From assembly GCA_933228675.1 (NCBI GenBank), contig OW121743.1, forward strand, positions 90,455,998 to 90,519,997: a DNA stretch of 64,000 nucleotides, in the 5' to 3' direction. How positions within the stretch are numbered: the stretch's first letter is position 1; every line of letters starts with the position of its first letter. This document shows positions 1 through 12,402 of the stretch, in pieces. The position numbers were made by a program, and so were the translations under genes. The notes beneath the pieces are model-generated. The model had not been told where the DNA came from and did not search any database. It was given only the letters and a program-made list of their open reading frames with translations. The DNA comes from Stomorhina lunata (lineage: Eukaryota; Arthropoda; Insecta; Diptera; Rhiniidae).

Positions 1-1216
1 AATTAATTATAATCCTATTATAATACATTATAATGGGTTATAATATATTTTAATCACATGAAATTCTGTTACAAAACATTTATAATATATCATAAACTCA
101 TTATAATGCGCTACCTAACAATATAATTGGATTATAAAGCATTATTATAGATTGCAATTGTATTATAATACGTTATAATATCTTATAATTGCATTATACT
201 GCCTTATAACACATTATAATTACATTATAATGCATTTTAATTGCATTATAATGCATTATAATACGTTATAATACATTATAATCCCATTTTATTACATTAT
301 ACTTGCATTATAATGAGTTATAATACACTATAATCAGAATGAATTGTGTTACAAGACATTATAATTGCATTATAATGCGTTATAATTCATTGTAATCACA
401 TAATAATGTGTTATAATGCATTTAAATGCGTTATAAAGCATCATTATCATGTTATAATGCATTATGTCACATAAAAAGCACATTATAATGTGTTATAAGA
501 TATTATAATACTTTATAATGTATTATAAACTCATTATAATGCACTATATTAAAATTGCATTATAATGCGTTATGTTACATTATAATTGTATTATATTACG
601 TTGTAATATATTATAAAAGCATTATATAAGGCACATCATATATTATAATCGCATTTTAATATTTTATAATACATTATAAGCACTTTATTATAAAATATTA
701 TAATCGCTTTATAATACAGTATAATTACATGAAATTAGGTTATAAAACATTATTATTGTATTATAATGCATTATAATTCTTTATAATCACACTGTAATGT
801 ATTATAATGCGTTATAACACATTATAATTATATTATTATGCATTATGATAGGTTATAATGTATTATAATCGCATTATAATGCATAATTATACATTACAAT
901 TGCCGTATAACGCATTATAATGCGTTATAATAGATTTTAATTGCATTATAATGCATTATTTAATTTTATAATTGCATTATGATACGTTATAATACATTAT
1001 AATGCAATTATAATGCATAATTATACATTATAATTGCATTATAATGCTTTCTAATTCATTATAATCACACTATAATGTATTATAATGCGTTATAATACAT
1101 TATAATTGTATATAATTGCATTATTATGCATTATGATACGTTATAATGTATCATAATCGCATTATAATGTGTTATAATACATTATAATTGCATTATAATG
1201 CAAAATCTTTTTTTAG

Positions 1217-1256
<40 letters not shown>

Positions 1257-2290
1257 TTTAATATAATCGCATTATAATGCATAATTATATAATATAATCG
1301 TAGTATAATGCATTATCTAATATTATAATTGCATTATTATGCATTGTGATACACTATAATACAATTTAATGCATTATAATAACATTATAATGCATAATTA
1401 TACATTATAATCGCAGTATAATGCATTATAATGCGTTATAATACATTATAATTGATTGTATTGCATTGCATATTGCATTATCTAATATTATAGTTGCATT
1501 ATTATGCATTATGATACATTATAATACATTTTATTGTATTATAGTCTCACTCACGCATTATAATGCGTTATGATATATTATAATTGCATTATAATGCATT
1601 ACCTTATATGATAATTACGTTATAATGCATTATGATATGTTATAATGTATTATAATCACGTTATAATGCATAATTATGCATCGTAATTACAGTATAACGC
1701 ATTATAATTCGTTATAATAAGTTATAATTGCTTTATCTAATATTATAATTGCATTATGATACATTATAATACAATAAAATTTATTATAATCGCATTACAA
1801 TGAGATTATAATACATTATAATGCATTAAAATCACATTACAATGCATAATTATTCATCATAATCGCAGTATAACACATTACAATGCATAATTATTCATTA
1901 TAATCTCAGTATAACGCATTATAATACATGATAATTGCATTATAATGCACTACCTAACATTATAATTGCATTATTATGCATTATGATACATTATAATACA
2001 TTATAATGTATTGAAATCGCATTATAATGTATAATTACACATTGCAATCGCATTGTAATTCTTTACAAAATATTATAATTGCATTATAATGCATTACAAT
2101 GCGTTATAATTCTATTATAATGAGCTACAATACATTATAATCATGTTTAAACCACATTATAATGTGTTATGATATTATAATGAGTAATAATAAATGATAA
2201 TTAAATTATAAGACATCGCATTTAATGCGATATAATAAATTATAGTCGAAATTTTATGCATTATAATCGCATTATTATGTATTACCAATT
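1..2290. repeat. AT-rich palindromic satellite (TTATAA / GCATTATAATGC)
   Basis: About 2.3 kb is built almost entirely from degenerate 10-12 bp words such as ATTATAATGC, ATTATAATTGC and ACATTATAAT. Two adjoining words make the perfect 12-bp palindrome GCATTATAATGC. A pure (AT)n run sits near 1221-1250. A short outlying patch of the same words is at about 3241-3330. There is no open reading frame of note. The array touches the left edge of the window, so its full length is unknown. Confidence 0.9.
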
Positions 2291-3901
2291 TATTACAGCC
2301 GATTTCTAAATATAGTCATTTTACTAAGACATTTTGTTTGCGAATATTTAAGTAAGACGGACTTTATTTAAACAAAAAAGTTATTAATTATATATTATTA
2401 ACTATAAAAAAAAACAACAACAAAATAAACAATTTTTGTATGTGTATGTGTCTTATTAAGTTTTAAAACTTTTTATTAAGTTTGTAATATCTTTAAACAT
2501 TCCTTTTTTTTATATATGTATAACAACAACAACAAAAAAATCAACAACATAAATATTTAAATAGTATTTTTTTTTTTTTTTCTTTGTTTATAACTATTTT
2601 AACATTATTTTTAAACATAATTTAAATATTTTTATCACAAATTTAAAACATCACTTTTATTTTTTATTATAACAGAATTAAAATCAAAAAAATGTTTGCA
2701 TTCAAAATTTTTTTTCTTCTTAAGTGGTTTCTTTTTATTGACTTTCCCTAATTTAATCTCTACATTTTTTTTTATTTTAAAATCTAATTAATTTGTTAAA
2801 AAAAAAAGCTTAGCTTTTTTACTATAAAAAAATAAAACAAAAAAAAACCTGCAATATTATGAAAATGTCATCACAAAAACAAGAAATACTTTATAATATC
2901 AACTAAATAAGTAAAGAAAAGAGTAAAAAAAAAACATTTTTTTAAAAGCGAATCTGTGCTTCCTTTCGTTTTTTTTAGAATTATATGAAAATAAATGAAT
3001 AGAATTAAATTTTAAAAATTTAGTAAAGTATATATATTATTATAATAAAAAAAAGAAAAATAAATATGAAGAAATTTGTTAATAAAAAATGATCATTTGT
3101 GTTTTTATTTAAGAGTAAAATATAGCTAATTTTGCTAGACATGATCCCACTGTGGTTTGGCTTGTAAATTTACGATAATATTATATATTCATAGCGTTAA
3201 AAAAAAACTTTGTGAAAAGTAATAATAAATCATAAATGATTTAATAGGCGTATTATAATGAGGTATGATACATCATCATCGTTTTATAATGTGTTAATTA
3301 TAATACACATATAATAATACACATAAGGCGATCATCACTTTAGTTCATTGTGACTAATACAAATTCCGGGCAGGGGGGTTACCAAGGCATATATATTGAA
3401 GGTAATTTCACTTGCTTTCATTAAATTTTAATAAGGGTTTTTGAAGTTTGGTTTTCTACGTCATATCAAATATAACGTTACCACATGATAAAAAGTATTT
3501 TCTTTTTTTTTTTTTTTTGGAAATTTTTTTATAAAATGTGTAATGTGTGCAATATAAATAATACACGAACAAAAGCTACTAAAAGAAAAACTGCGTATTT
3601 TCTCCCAAAGAATCGTATTCTCGAAATTGGTCGATTTAACCAATAAAGTACTAAAGTACAACTGAAATACGCAAACAAAAATAAAAATGCATCAGATACA
3701 AACTTAATCAAAGTATAAAAACGAAGGAGAAATCCTTTTCGCTGCGAGGGACGGGTATTCGCATTTATAGCAAAACATAAATTATTTTATTGTCTCCAGT
3801 TAATTGGCTTTATAATTAAAGAGCCAATTACAGATTATTTAAATGAATTATACAATTTAGTTTATAATAAAATGATAAATTAGCGATATTTAATTTAATC
3901 A
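2291..3901. other. AT-rich intergenic DNA, no gene seen
   Basis: This stretch consists of homopolymer T and A runs and low-complexity sequence, including a T18 run near 3502-3520. Short open frames at 3461-3711 show no coding character or recognisable motif. A hairpin with TAATTGGCT and AGCCAATTA arms lies near 3800-3832. Confidence 0.6.
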
Positions 3902-4600
3902 CTTTTACTTGACAAAGTTTGGATTTTTCTTTAGAAAAAAGCATTCCATAATTAATGTTAATGCTATATGTTCTTCTGAATCCAATTCTGCACGTTCTCG
4001 CATAGCCAAAAGTACGGGTGTTGTATGTGTTTGGAAACCGGTAATAGTCTTGGGTTTTCCAGCATGTCCAACAATATTAATGACTATACCAACGGCACTT
4101 GCAATAGCGCAAAAGATTGCCAAACGAACGGTAAGACATCTAAGCACCAATAGACACAGATATCCACCATGGTTGTAGCCATTGAACTGTAAGTGTCTTC
4201 CAAAACCTCTAAAGTGAGCATTATAGCTTCTGTGGCCTTCGACGACAGAAATACAGCAGACCAAATCCAAAGAATAGGAAACGGGCAAAAGTGTCCTTCA
4301 AGTCTGTTTTAGCTAGGAACACAATAGTTGGCAGCAAAAATTCTGTAATTTCTGCATTGCAAGAACATACACCAATGAGACTCAATGATTATGCAGTTAT
4401 ACCCATAACTTCTAAGCTGGGAGTTGACTTGTCATTGTGAGAGAATACTGTTTTCAAGGTATCAATAATAATGGCATGATTCGAGCCGGCATATGGAGCA
4501 GTATACTTAACTGCTAAGCCGAACGTATTCTTTCTGGCACTTTAAACCAGAACTGATTTGCGCCCATTTGATCTATGCGATAATTTGATATATTCTTCAG
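3902..4600 (-). pseudogene. Internally deleted retrocopy of proteasome subunit Rpn1 (PSMD2)
   Basis: Rpn1 is a scaffold subunit of the 26S proteasome base that binds ubiquitin receptors. Read on the minus strand, the end of this region gives [18 protein letters not shown] followed by an ERAEL segment and a K-N-P-N-F ending. This is the conserved C terminus of Rpn1, and its stop codon is at 3905-3907. Upstream (about 4200-4530) are decayed Rpn1 toroid-repeat pieces such as YAGSN, a GVCSCNAEITEFLLPTI segment and LKDTFARFL. They are spread over different frames with an in-frame stop after GITA. The toroid piece around VDIC joins almost directly to the C-terminal piece, so a large internal part of the gene is missing. 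No introns are visible, so a retrocopy is the likeliest origin (inference). It cannot encode a working subunit. Confidence 0.85.
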
Positions 4601-5169
4601 CTTCAAACCTCATATATTGGCACAAATCCCACTAATTAATATTTATTTTACCAGAAAAGAACTTTCATCAGCAGCAGAACTGTTACAATAACTTTTCTAT
4701 AAAAATATAAAATATTATTTATATTTTTTCTATTTTAATAATTTTTTATCTTTATATTTATAAAATTATATTTGTATTTTCAAAATTTCAAAATTAATTT
4801 ATATAACTTCAAATGTCCCTGCGACTACAATATCAGCTATGTGCTTTTTTTTTCTAAATACCTAGAACATCAACGTAGCTCATCAAAATTTTATTTAATG
4901 TGTATAGTAATTATATACTATCCCGCTTAGTTCTCCATTAACCAGTAAAATATAGTTTAACTATTAGATATGAAGATACACATGCGATAAAATGTATTTA
5001 CATCTTTACATATAACTCATATTGTCGGCGCAGCGACAGAAAAAAAGGGAAAACTTAACATAATATGGTAGCTTTATTTCTATTGAAGTGTCAGAACCCT
5101 TAAAATTGTCAGAAAGTGAAATTAAATTTAGTAACCTTAAGTGAAATTACCTTCATTATAATCTACCTT

Positions 5170-5278
5170 GGGGGTTACTGCGTATCTCGATTCGAAAGCA
5201 AAACTGTTCGAATTTGTATGCTTAAAGTATTGTGTTTCGAAAATAATTTCTTTCGAATCGAGTTACACGGTAACCCCA
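5170..5278. repeat. Short inverted repeat (MITE-like hairpin)
   Basis: The left arm 5170-5196 and right arm 5252-5278 are reverse complements. They share GGGGTTAC at the outside and CTCGATTCGAAA at the inside, with seven poorly matched bases between. The loop of about 55 bp carries two more TTCGAA palindromes. There is no open frame. It could be a tiny non-autonomous transposon, but no clear target duplication was found. Confidence 0.5.
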
Positions 5279-5608
5279 TTGGTCCCCCGCCCAGTTGTCA
5301 AAATATATATTACTTTATTTCCTATAATCAACAAAGTGATGATTAATGATAGGTTTTCTTTGATATGTTCAACCTGAACTAAGGGTCCATCTTTAAGGAC
5401 CATGTAAACAGTCTGCGAATTATTGCTTAGGAACCGCTGAAATATACGTACAATTTATAAACTTATATGAGTTAGGCATATCATCAACGCACTGTGGCTC
5501 AAAATCATGTTTCATTGACCAAAACCTACATTTTTTCTTGACATAGATTCTTAAAATTTGTATGCCATCAGAAAGGAAACAGATCCAAACTAAGGTAGCC
5601 GAATAATG

Positions 5609-5610
<2 letters not shown>

Positions 5611-5643
<33 letters not shown>

Positions 5644-5664
5644 TTCATTTATTTATTTATTTAT
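5611..5664. repeat. (ATTT)n microsatellite
   Basis: About thirteen tandem ATTT units with one C-containing variant. Confidence 0.95.
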
Positions 5665-6483
5665 AAAGAAAATTGTAATACTTCATATTAATAACTGATA
5701 TTAATAACGATTTCTTAAAAACTAAAATTAATAATTGGCTGCGATTTTAATGTTGGGTTGACTTTTGTTTTAAACAAATTGTGTTTGCGCACACTGTAAA
5801 ATTCGTAGTTAAGGTGATATATAAAAATTTGAAACCACCATAAAAGACAAAAAGCAAAAAAAAACGAAGCCATCCAAGGATAGGCGAAGGTGTTTTCTTT
5901 TAGCCTATATATACTTTTGCAACCGCCCGGACCCGCCCGTATAAAACCTTTTTTGATTTTAAGTAAATTTGCTTTAGAAACCATTCACTGCCATAAATAC
6001 AAATTGCAGATTGTAAAACATAACACTGTGGGATGGTAAAAATAAAAAAGAATGGAAATAAGTCCGCAAGTTCTAAGCCATTTCACAGTGAACGATCCCC
6101 ATAGTAAAACTGGAAAAAAGTCGAAGGAGTTATGGTAGCTTAATTAAATTTTTTGCACATATCTCTCTTGGCCTACTTTTTCAAAAACGAATTAACATTT
6201 TTAGAAATCCTTTTATTTTTCCGGTGTGGAGACAGTTAAATACCCAAAATTCCCTCATTTCAGTAATAATTACACATACGAAATGATAAAGCTTGATAGT
6301 TTTTTTTTTTTATAAAATATAACCAATCTCTAATTATTAAGGGTTGCCATATACCTTTTTAGAATATAACAATATTTTAAACATTTTAGTATTTTTATTG
6401 CTTAAAGTATTGAAAATACTCATAACCATTGTTATTCAAATAACATTGCCGTGTAATGCATTGCCTTCTATTATCATACTTAC

Positions 6484-6779
6484 TTACTTACTTAAATGGC
6501 CTGTAATTACAACCTGTTTAGGTCAAAGGCCGAGCATATTTTAGAATTCCAAGCACCTCTATCTTGTGCACATATTCTCCAATTTCGTATACCAAGTTTC
6601 AAAAGATTTTCTTCTACTTGGTCTTTCCATCGAAGTTTTGGACGCCCTCTTCTACGCGTTCCCTCTGGATCATTATCGAAAACTTTTCTTGCCGCAGTAT
6701 TTTCATCCATTCGCACAACATGTCCTAGCCAACGCAGACGCTGTTGCTTAATGTTGCTTCTATTATCATACATTTTCAA
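6484..6779 (-). mobile_element. Non-LTR retrotransposon, C-terminal end of the RT protein
   Basis: The minus-strand frame gives RLRWLGHVVRMDENTAARK and then a basic GRPKLRWKDQVEENL stretch. This is the typical post-reverse-transcriptase tail of insect LINE-type ORF2 proteins. Only the last 90 or so codons remain; the RT domain is absent. A nearly identical copy is at 43290-43530 on the plus strand, and a decayed one at 55150-55580. It ends in (CTTA)n just outside the stop. It lies directly beside element A, which starts at 6786. Confidence 0.85.
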
Positions 6780-6785
6780 ATATTA

Positions 6786-8742
6786 ACAAGTAAGAAAAGC
6801 TATAGTCGGTCAAGCCCGATGATACCCTTCACTGCTAAGGTCAAATATGGACCAACAATTTAACAAGTTTTCCTTGTGTCTTAGAGTCATACTTACATAA
6901 ATATACTATGAGTTATTTTTTCAAAATTTCGAGATTTATGTCATTTCCGGCTAAGGGCCTGATATGGGAGCTAGGGTCAATTGTGGACCAATTGTTACCA
7001 ACTACTACTGACTACTGGTTTATATATACAAAATATTTATCTGTGCAAAGTTTTAGTAATCGAATGCATTTATCTTCAGAATTATAAACGTTTTTGTGCT
7101 TTTATGTGAACATAAACGTCTTTTGAGAAAGTGTCTTGTATGGGAGGTATGGTCAAATATGGGCCAAAATTAGATACACTTATTAAGGTAATCATAAGCA
7201 ATATTTGTGCTGAATATTATTAAAATACAAGTAAATTTGTGTCTGTAAAGGACCAAAAACTCTATTCCGGGGAGGCATCCCTATGTGAGGTACCCGAAAT
7301 AGTAATCCGATTTTGCTCAAAAAGTATAAGCTTTGTCCTTGGACCAAATTATGAGCCTGTGGCAAATTTCATCAAATTATCTTTAAAGTTACGACCTGTA
7401 CAATAATAACAAGCTTACATGGATAACCGACCAGCCAGCCAGCCGGACGCACATCATTAAAACAACTCAGGGAGTGATTCTTAGTCGATTGGTATACTAA
7501 AAGGTGGGTCTCAGACCAATATTTCTATGCGTTACAAACATCAGCACAAAGCCAATATACCATTTCCACCTATGCACAGTGGGAAAATACGGTCAAAACT
7601 CAATACCTTGGTAATTTCTTGACTTTCGTTCTTGAAATTTTCAGTATATATAATTAATATAACTTTAGTTAAACTGAAATAGTCTTTTTAAGAAAATATA
7701 AAGGCTGCGGTCACTTAAAACAGACAACTAAAATTAGTTACTTAAATAGGATAATATATGAAAAGAATACCTATCCTACGATAGGTATCTTATCAAAATC
7801 GGACATGTCCTTTCAGAGATATTGAGCTCATACTATTAGCTTATAACCAGATTTTGTATACTTCTTACAAACCTACGGAAAAACTCTAAACATCGAATAT
7901 TTTTATGATAAAGATTACGAGTCCTTGAATAATATAAAATTTGCGGATTTTACAATTTTTATTGCGTCCACAATTATGTGACCACTACGCATATACTTAA
8001 ATAAATTATATAAAGGTCATTCAAAATTAAAAATTGTGTTGTTTTTTTTATTTTTATTTATCAATTTTGCATAGAATTAGAAAGGAAACTAAAGAAAATG
8101 GCATAAAAATATTACATCACTCCTATATTTCACTTTAAGTAGTGATTTTTTCGCGATAAATTGCATAAAATTGTGAAAAAGGGGTGTTACTAAAAACGTT
8201 ATAATTCTTAAAATTGGATGCAAATGGATATGAAATTCATAGAACTTATTAATGATTCAACTCAGCTATTAGAGAGTGTTGTACTTCAACCTCTAAAAAT
8301 CTCTTTAAAAAATTCGCGGTCTATCAAACTTTGTATTTAAAATTTAAAAAAAAAAAATGTTTATGGTTGTTTTAACTGCTCGAATTCTAGATGACCAATA
8401 GGTCAAAAAATATCAAAATTGATGCGGTTGATTGCTAAAAGGTATCTAGTTTTTAATCTAAAGAAGAAAAATTTAAAATTTTACATGTATTCCAAAATTA
8501 AGCGAATTTTATATATAGGTTCAAATAGACAAATAATCTTATTAAGAATATATAAATAAATATTCAAACTTTGAGGAATTATTACAGCCTTAGTAGACAT
8601 TGCAGTACCGTAAACATTTGGGATTACATGTTTTGAAATGTCAGCTCTAATCTGACATTAAAATTTATTAACAAAAAATTAAAAAAATCTATGGGGGTTT
8701 TGGCCGTAATTTCCTACTGTGCTATGGTGGTAAAGGGTATAA
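6786..8742 (+). mobile_element. Dispersed element A, copy 1 (split by a nested insertion)
   Basis: It starts at ACAAGTAAGAAAAGC followed by TATAGTCGGTCAAGCCCGA, and ends at GGTGGTAAAGGGTATAA. Inner motifs shared with the other copies include GGGAGCTATGGTCAAAT-type modules, a CAGCCAGCCAGCCGGACG run and a GTGATTCT..GGTATACTAAAAG block. It has no open reading frame. Its 3' end is interrupted by a separate transposon at 7575-8721. Other copies are at 11122-11792, 15824-16616, 43528-44258 and 55785-56798. It is non-coding and non-autonomous; I do not assign a family name. Confidence 0.85.
7575..8721. mobile_element. Transib-like non-autonomous DNA transposon nested in element A
   Basis: The left end is CACAGTGGGAAAATACGG. 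The right end, read on the other strand, is CACAGTAGGAAATTACGG, and both continue with CAAAAC. The element is flanked on both sides by CTATG (7570-7574 and 8722-8726), a 5-bp target duplication. Removing it and one CTATG restores the usual 3' end of element A, so both boundaries are certain. A 5-bp duplication and termini starting CACAGTG/CACAATG are known features of the Transib superfamily. The 1147 bp have no transposase frame, so it must move in trans. The superfamily is an inference from termini only. Confidence 0.8.
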
Positions 8743-10114
8743 AAAATATCAAGTGATAATTTTGTTAAAAATATGAAATATGGATGATTTTTAAAATCAT
8801 TATATTTCGAAAGTTGGCATAGAAAACACCAAAACTTTTTTTCACATATTTTAGTATATATAACAGAAATTAAGATTATTGATTCATAAAAGTTTTTTTT
8901 TTTTTTTTATCTGCCTATATTTTGCGGGTCCATCGAAGCTGACCATTTTTTTTGAGAAGTACTTTTTTTGGCGAAAAACTTCACAATTTTTTTTACAGTG
9001 TTGTTATAAATAATTGAATTTTAGGATTTTTGTATTCTTTTTCCTACATATCTCAATAAAACAAAAATATTTGCATGTATTTCTGTTACAAAATGAGTTT
9101 GTGATATTTATTTTTCTAAAGCCATTTTTGTTACTTAAAAATTATGAAAATATTAAAATAAATCGACTTTAAAACTGTGTAGCTCTTAATAGGTACCACG
9201 CACATGAAAAACCAAACAACCTCTGGAGTGTGGGAGTCTCAGCTTTCATTCCATATATATTCGATTGTTTGTCACTGGGCAACCGATCTTAATAAAACCT
9301 TAACTACATAAAAGCTTAAGATTTTATCTATTGATAACTAAAAAATCTTTATTAGCTAAAAAGTTACAGAGTTTTGGCTAATTTAAAAAGATTCTGAACC
9401 ACTGTGCGTCGGTTATAATGCCCTTCAATAACAATAGACGAGATCGCTTTTATAAATTTAAGCTGATATAGTGTTCACATATAATAGAAATATCTGTCTA
9501 AGACCTAAATCTATTATTTCAAACATTTGTATTATATTAAGGATCATATATCATTTCCACTGTCTGAAATGGCTTAAATCGCATATAAATTTTCAAATGC
9601 TAATAAAATTCAATATAAGTAATAAAATAGGTATTTACAATATTTGAGTTAATTTTTATCTGTTTTCAGTGGTATATAGTGAAGTTTGATCAACAGTGAT
9701 ATTTTGCTGCTTCTAATTTTTTAATTCAAATGTATGTATGTTCCAATTGGAAAGTCTTGAAAGTTAAGTAAATATATGTATGTATATATTTAAAAATGAA
9801 TGAGATAAAACTCAAGTAAAACCCTTTCAATAAAACTCAAATATATATTTAGTCCTTTAATTCCTTGTGGAACATAGGCCCTCAAATAATAATATTTGAG
9901 TTAGACCTATAAATTTTATTTATTTTTGATTCAGTTTCCATGTATCTTCAAAGTTTCACGATATAGAGCCCACAAAAATGTTCTACATGGCAGTGGGACC
10001 TTACATTTTATTTTAATTTGAAGTAGTGATTAGTTTAACAAATATATTCATAAATTCAATAAAATTTTGTTAATAGAAATATATAAAAATTGAGAATAAG
10101 ATTCACGCTTAGTC
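8743..10114. other. Intergenic DNA, no gene seen
   Basis: AT-rich sequence with short homopolymer runs. No coding frame, tRNA or clear repeat was recognised. A reverse-strand AATAAA at 9915-9920 could serve the SDR gene that ends at 10115. Confidence 0.5.
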
Positions 10115-12402
10115 TTAAAACCTTTCGCCAACTGGCTTAATTGTAAGTTCATGTATCTGAAATATACAAAAAAGAATAGGTTAAAGAATTTTTGACCTTA
10201 ACAGGCTTATGTTTAAAAAACTTCTTCAGCTAAAAAATAAATTTTAATGGACTTATAAATTTTTGGTCTATTATATTAACGTAAACTGTTAAGTTCAGTT
10301 AGAAATTTTTATGACAAAAAACAATTTATAGGTCCGATAAAATCCTTTATTTATGAACAAGTTGTAAAAAACTCTTGTAAATTGGATAATAAATTTTTAC
10401 CTGCACATGAGGAGGAGTTTGTAGACAATAAACTACTGCATCGGCTATGTCTGAAGCTTCCAGCATGACGAAATCTTTCATACGCTCCAAGGATTTTTCC
10501 GAAAAAATTTCAGTACGCACAACCCCAGGACTAATGCTCTAAAATAAAGTTATATTATATAAAGTTTTTACTTTTATATCTCGAGATTGAGAAATACAAG
10601 TGACATCTGTCAGAACCTGATGTTCATGTTAACCTACTCGGGAACTTTTTTAACTAACTAAAGTGGAAGTTAATGAGTCATCCATAGTATAGTGCAGATT
10701 TTTGAAAGTCATTCAAAATCAGTTTTTGTTCCCTAATTGATACTCGAATGTCGTCAAGTAACTTATCGTAAGATTGAGTTTACTATAAATATTATAGGGA
10801 CATTCTGATCCCGAGTTTTTTTGAATAGAACGTTTGAATCTTATAATCAAGCAGTTGCTTTGCAGGATTAAGAGAAACAAATGACTATATAAGGGACTAT
10901 TTAGGCGCTAAAACCGTCAGTTGTTAGATATAGCCCAATCTCGAACCATAACATGTGTGTTCCTTTACTTTAACGAAGCCACCCAAACTGGCTTAAAAGT
11001 GTTCCCGTACAGAATTTTCAATACAAATTGTTGTTTTTGGGGTAATTTCTGACAACTTCGGACTTTTTTGGGTAGTTTCGTTAGAGTACGGAAACAAAAC
11101 AAACATGTAACCATTATAAAAACAATTAAGAAAGAGCTATAGTCGGTCAAGCCCGACCATACGATACCCTTTACCACTTAGGTCAAAAGTGTTCTTTTTC
11201 TAGTATAAAGACAAATATTTGCAAAATTTTAACATCATACAAACATATTCTTAAAACTTATACATTTAAGCTGTTTCCATCATTTAGACTTATATGAGGG
11301 TCAAATGTGGACCGATTGATTCGAAATTGATTACAGTTGTTACAAAAATTACGTATGCGCTTTAGTTAATTTTGTACCATTGAGAAAAGAGTTTGTATGG
11401 GAGCTATGGTCAAATGTGGACCGATTTCAACGAAATTCGGTACAATGACTTACGTTTACATAAGCAGTATCTGATTTAAATTTTATGAAAAAATATTGAT
11501 TTTTGTGGCCAATATATCAATTCCGGGAAGTGGGACCTATGGGAGGTACCATAAATAAATAGCCATGGTCTCATTATCAAAAAAATGATTTGTGCCAAAT
11601 TTGATTACAAGGTTAACATGGGGGGTCCAGCCAGCCAGACGGACGGACGGACATCGGTAAATCGACTCAGAAAGTGATTCTAAGCCTATTGGTATACTAA
11701 AAGATGGGTCTAAGACAAATATTTCTATGTGTTACATACATCAGCACAAACTTATATATACCCTTTCCACCTATGGTGGTGAAGGGTATAAAAATCAATA
11801 TCAAAATTTTATTAAAAACTCACCGTCACTTTAATTTTTGTATTATGCATTAAAAATTCATTACGATAAACTTCGGTCATAGCAGTAACCGCATGTTTTG
11901 AAGGCGCATACATATTGGTGGAACTGCCCTCAAAATGATAAACCCTATGACCAGCAATACTGTTAATAATGATAACATGACCCTGACTATTTGCATCTTT
12001 GGACATCGTTTTAAAAGCCTCTCTCGTACAATAGGCCACACCCAAGACATTTGTCTCCAAAATCGCACGCAAATCTTCTGAATTATTTTCCCTTACCAAC
12101 TCCGAGTCACGCACTATGCCGGCATTATTTATTAAAACAGATATGGAGCCAAATTCTTGGACAATTTTTTCAAATGTCTGAATTACTTCCTGCTCATTAC
12201 GAACATCACATTTTAGGGCATGTAAACGTTTTGGTTTTTCTTCATCATTCGGCCAAAGTTCACGTAATTTTTCTACCAGTTCTTTTCGTCTAGCCAGACC
12301 CACAACAATCATACCATTGTCCACTAGAGCTTTACAGCAAGCTGCTCCAATTCCCGCACTAGCTCCCGTTACAACGGCTACTTTTTTGTGCCACTTTTCC
12401 AT
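10115..12402 (-). CDS. Short-chain dehydrogenase/reductase, farnesol-dehydrogenase-like
   Basis: Complete 252-residue classical SDR in three phase-0 exons: 12402-11824, 10538-10401 and 10156-10115. All splice sites are GT..AG, for example GTGAGT after codon 193. The Rossmann nucleotide-binding motif TGASAGIG is at residues 12-19 and NNAG at 92-95. The catalytic set is Asn118, Ser148, Tyr165 (YAPSK) and Lys169. Arg38-Arg39 after the second beta strand suggests NADP over NAD. The second exon opens with SISPGVVRTE, the usual PG motif. Length and motifs fit the insect cytosolic farnesol/antennal dehydrogenase group, which oxidises or reduces small alcohols and carbonyls. The substrate cannot be read from the sequence. 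Intron 1 (1285 bp) holds an element A copy; intron 2 is 244 bp. No frame damage was seen. Confidence 0.95.
11122..11792 (+). mobile_element. Element A, copy 2, in SDR intron 1
   Basis: Runs from ACAATTAAGAAAGAGCTATA to GGTGGTGAAGGGTATAA. An inner ATACCCTTTACCAC near the start pairs with the terminal GTGGTGAAGGGTAT as an inverted repeat. It has the same internal modules as the other copies. It lies antisense to the SDR gene and stays inside the intron. Confidence 0.85.

Larger units (their letters stand above)
4601..6480. other. Intergenic DNA with a hairpin and a tetranucleotide repeat
   Basis: No gene was recognised. An imperfect inverted repeat lies at 5170-5278 and an (ATTT)n microsatellite at 5611-5664; both are listed separately. 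A minus-strand open frame at 5715-5984 has no recognisable motif. Confidence 0.5.

Noticed and set aside
3905..4288. Functional small gene on the minus strand
   Set aside because: Its C terminus matches Rpn1, but the part before it joins pieces of Rpn1 out of frame, so it is a pseudogene.
5715..5984. Minus-strand open frame of 89 codons
   Set aside because: No recognisable motif and no sign of conservation-like codon use.
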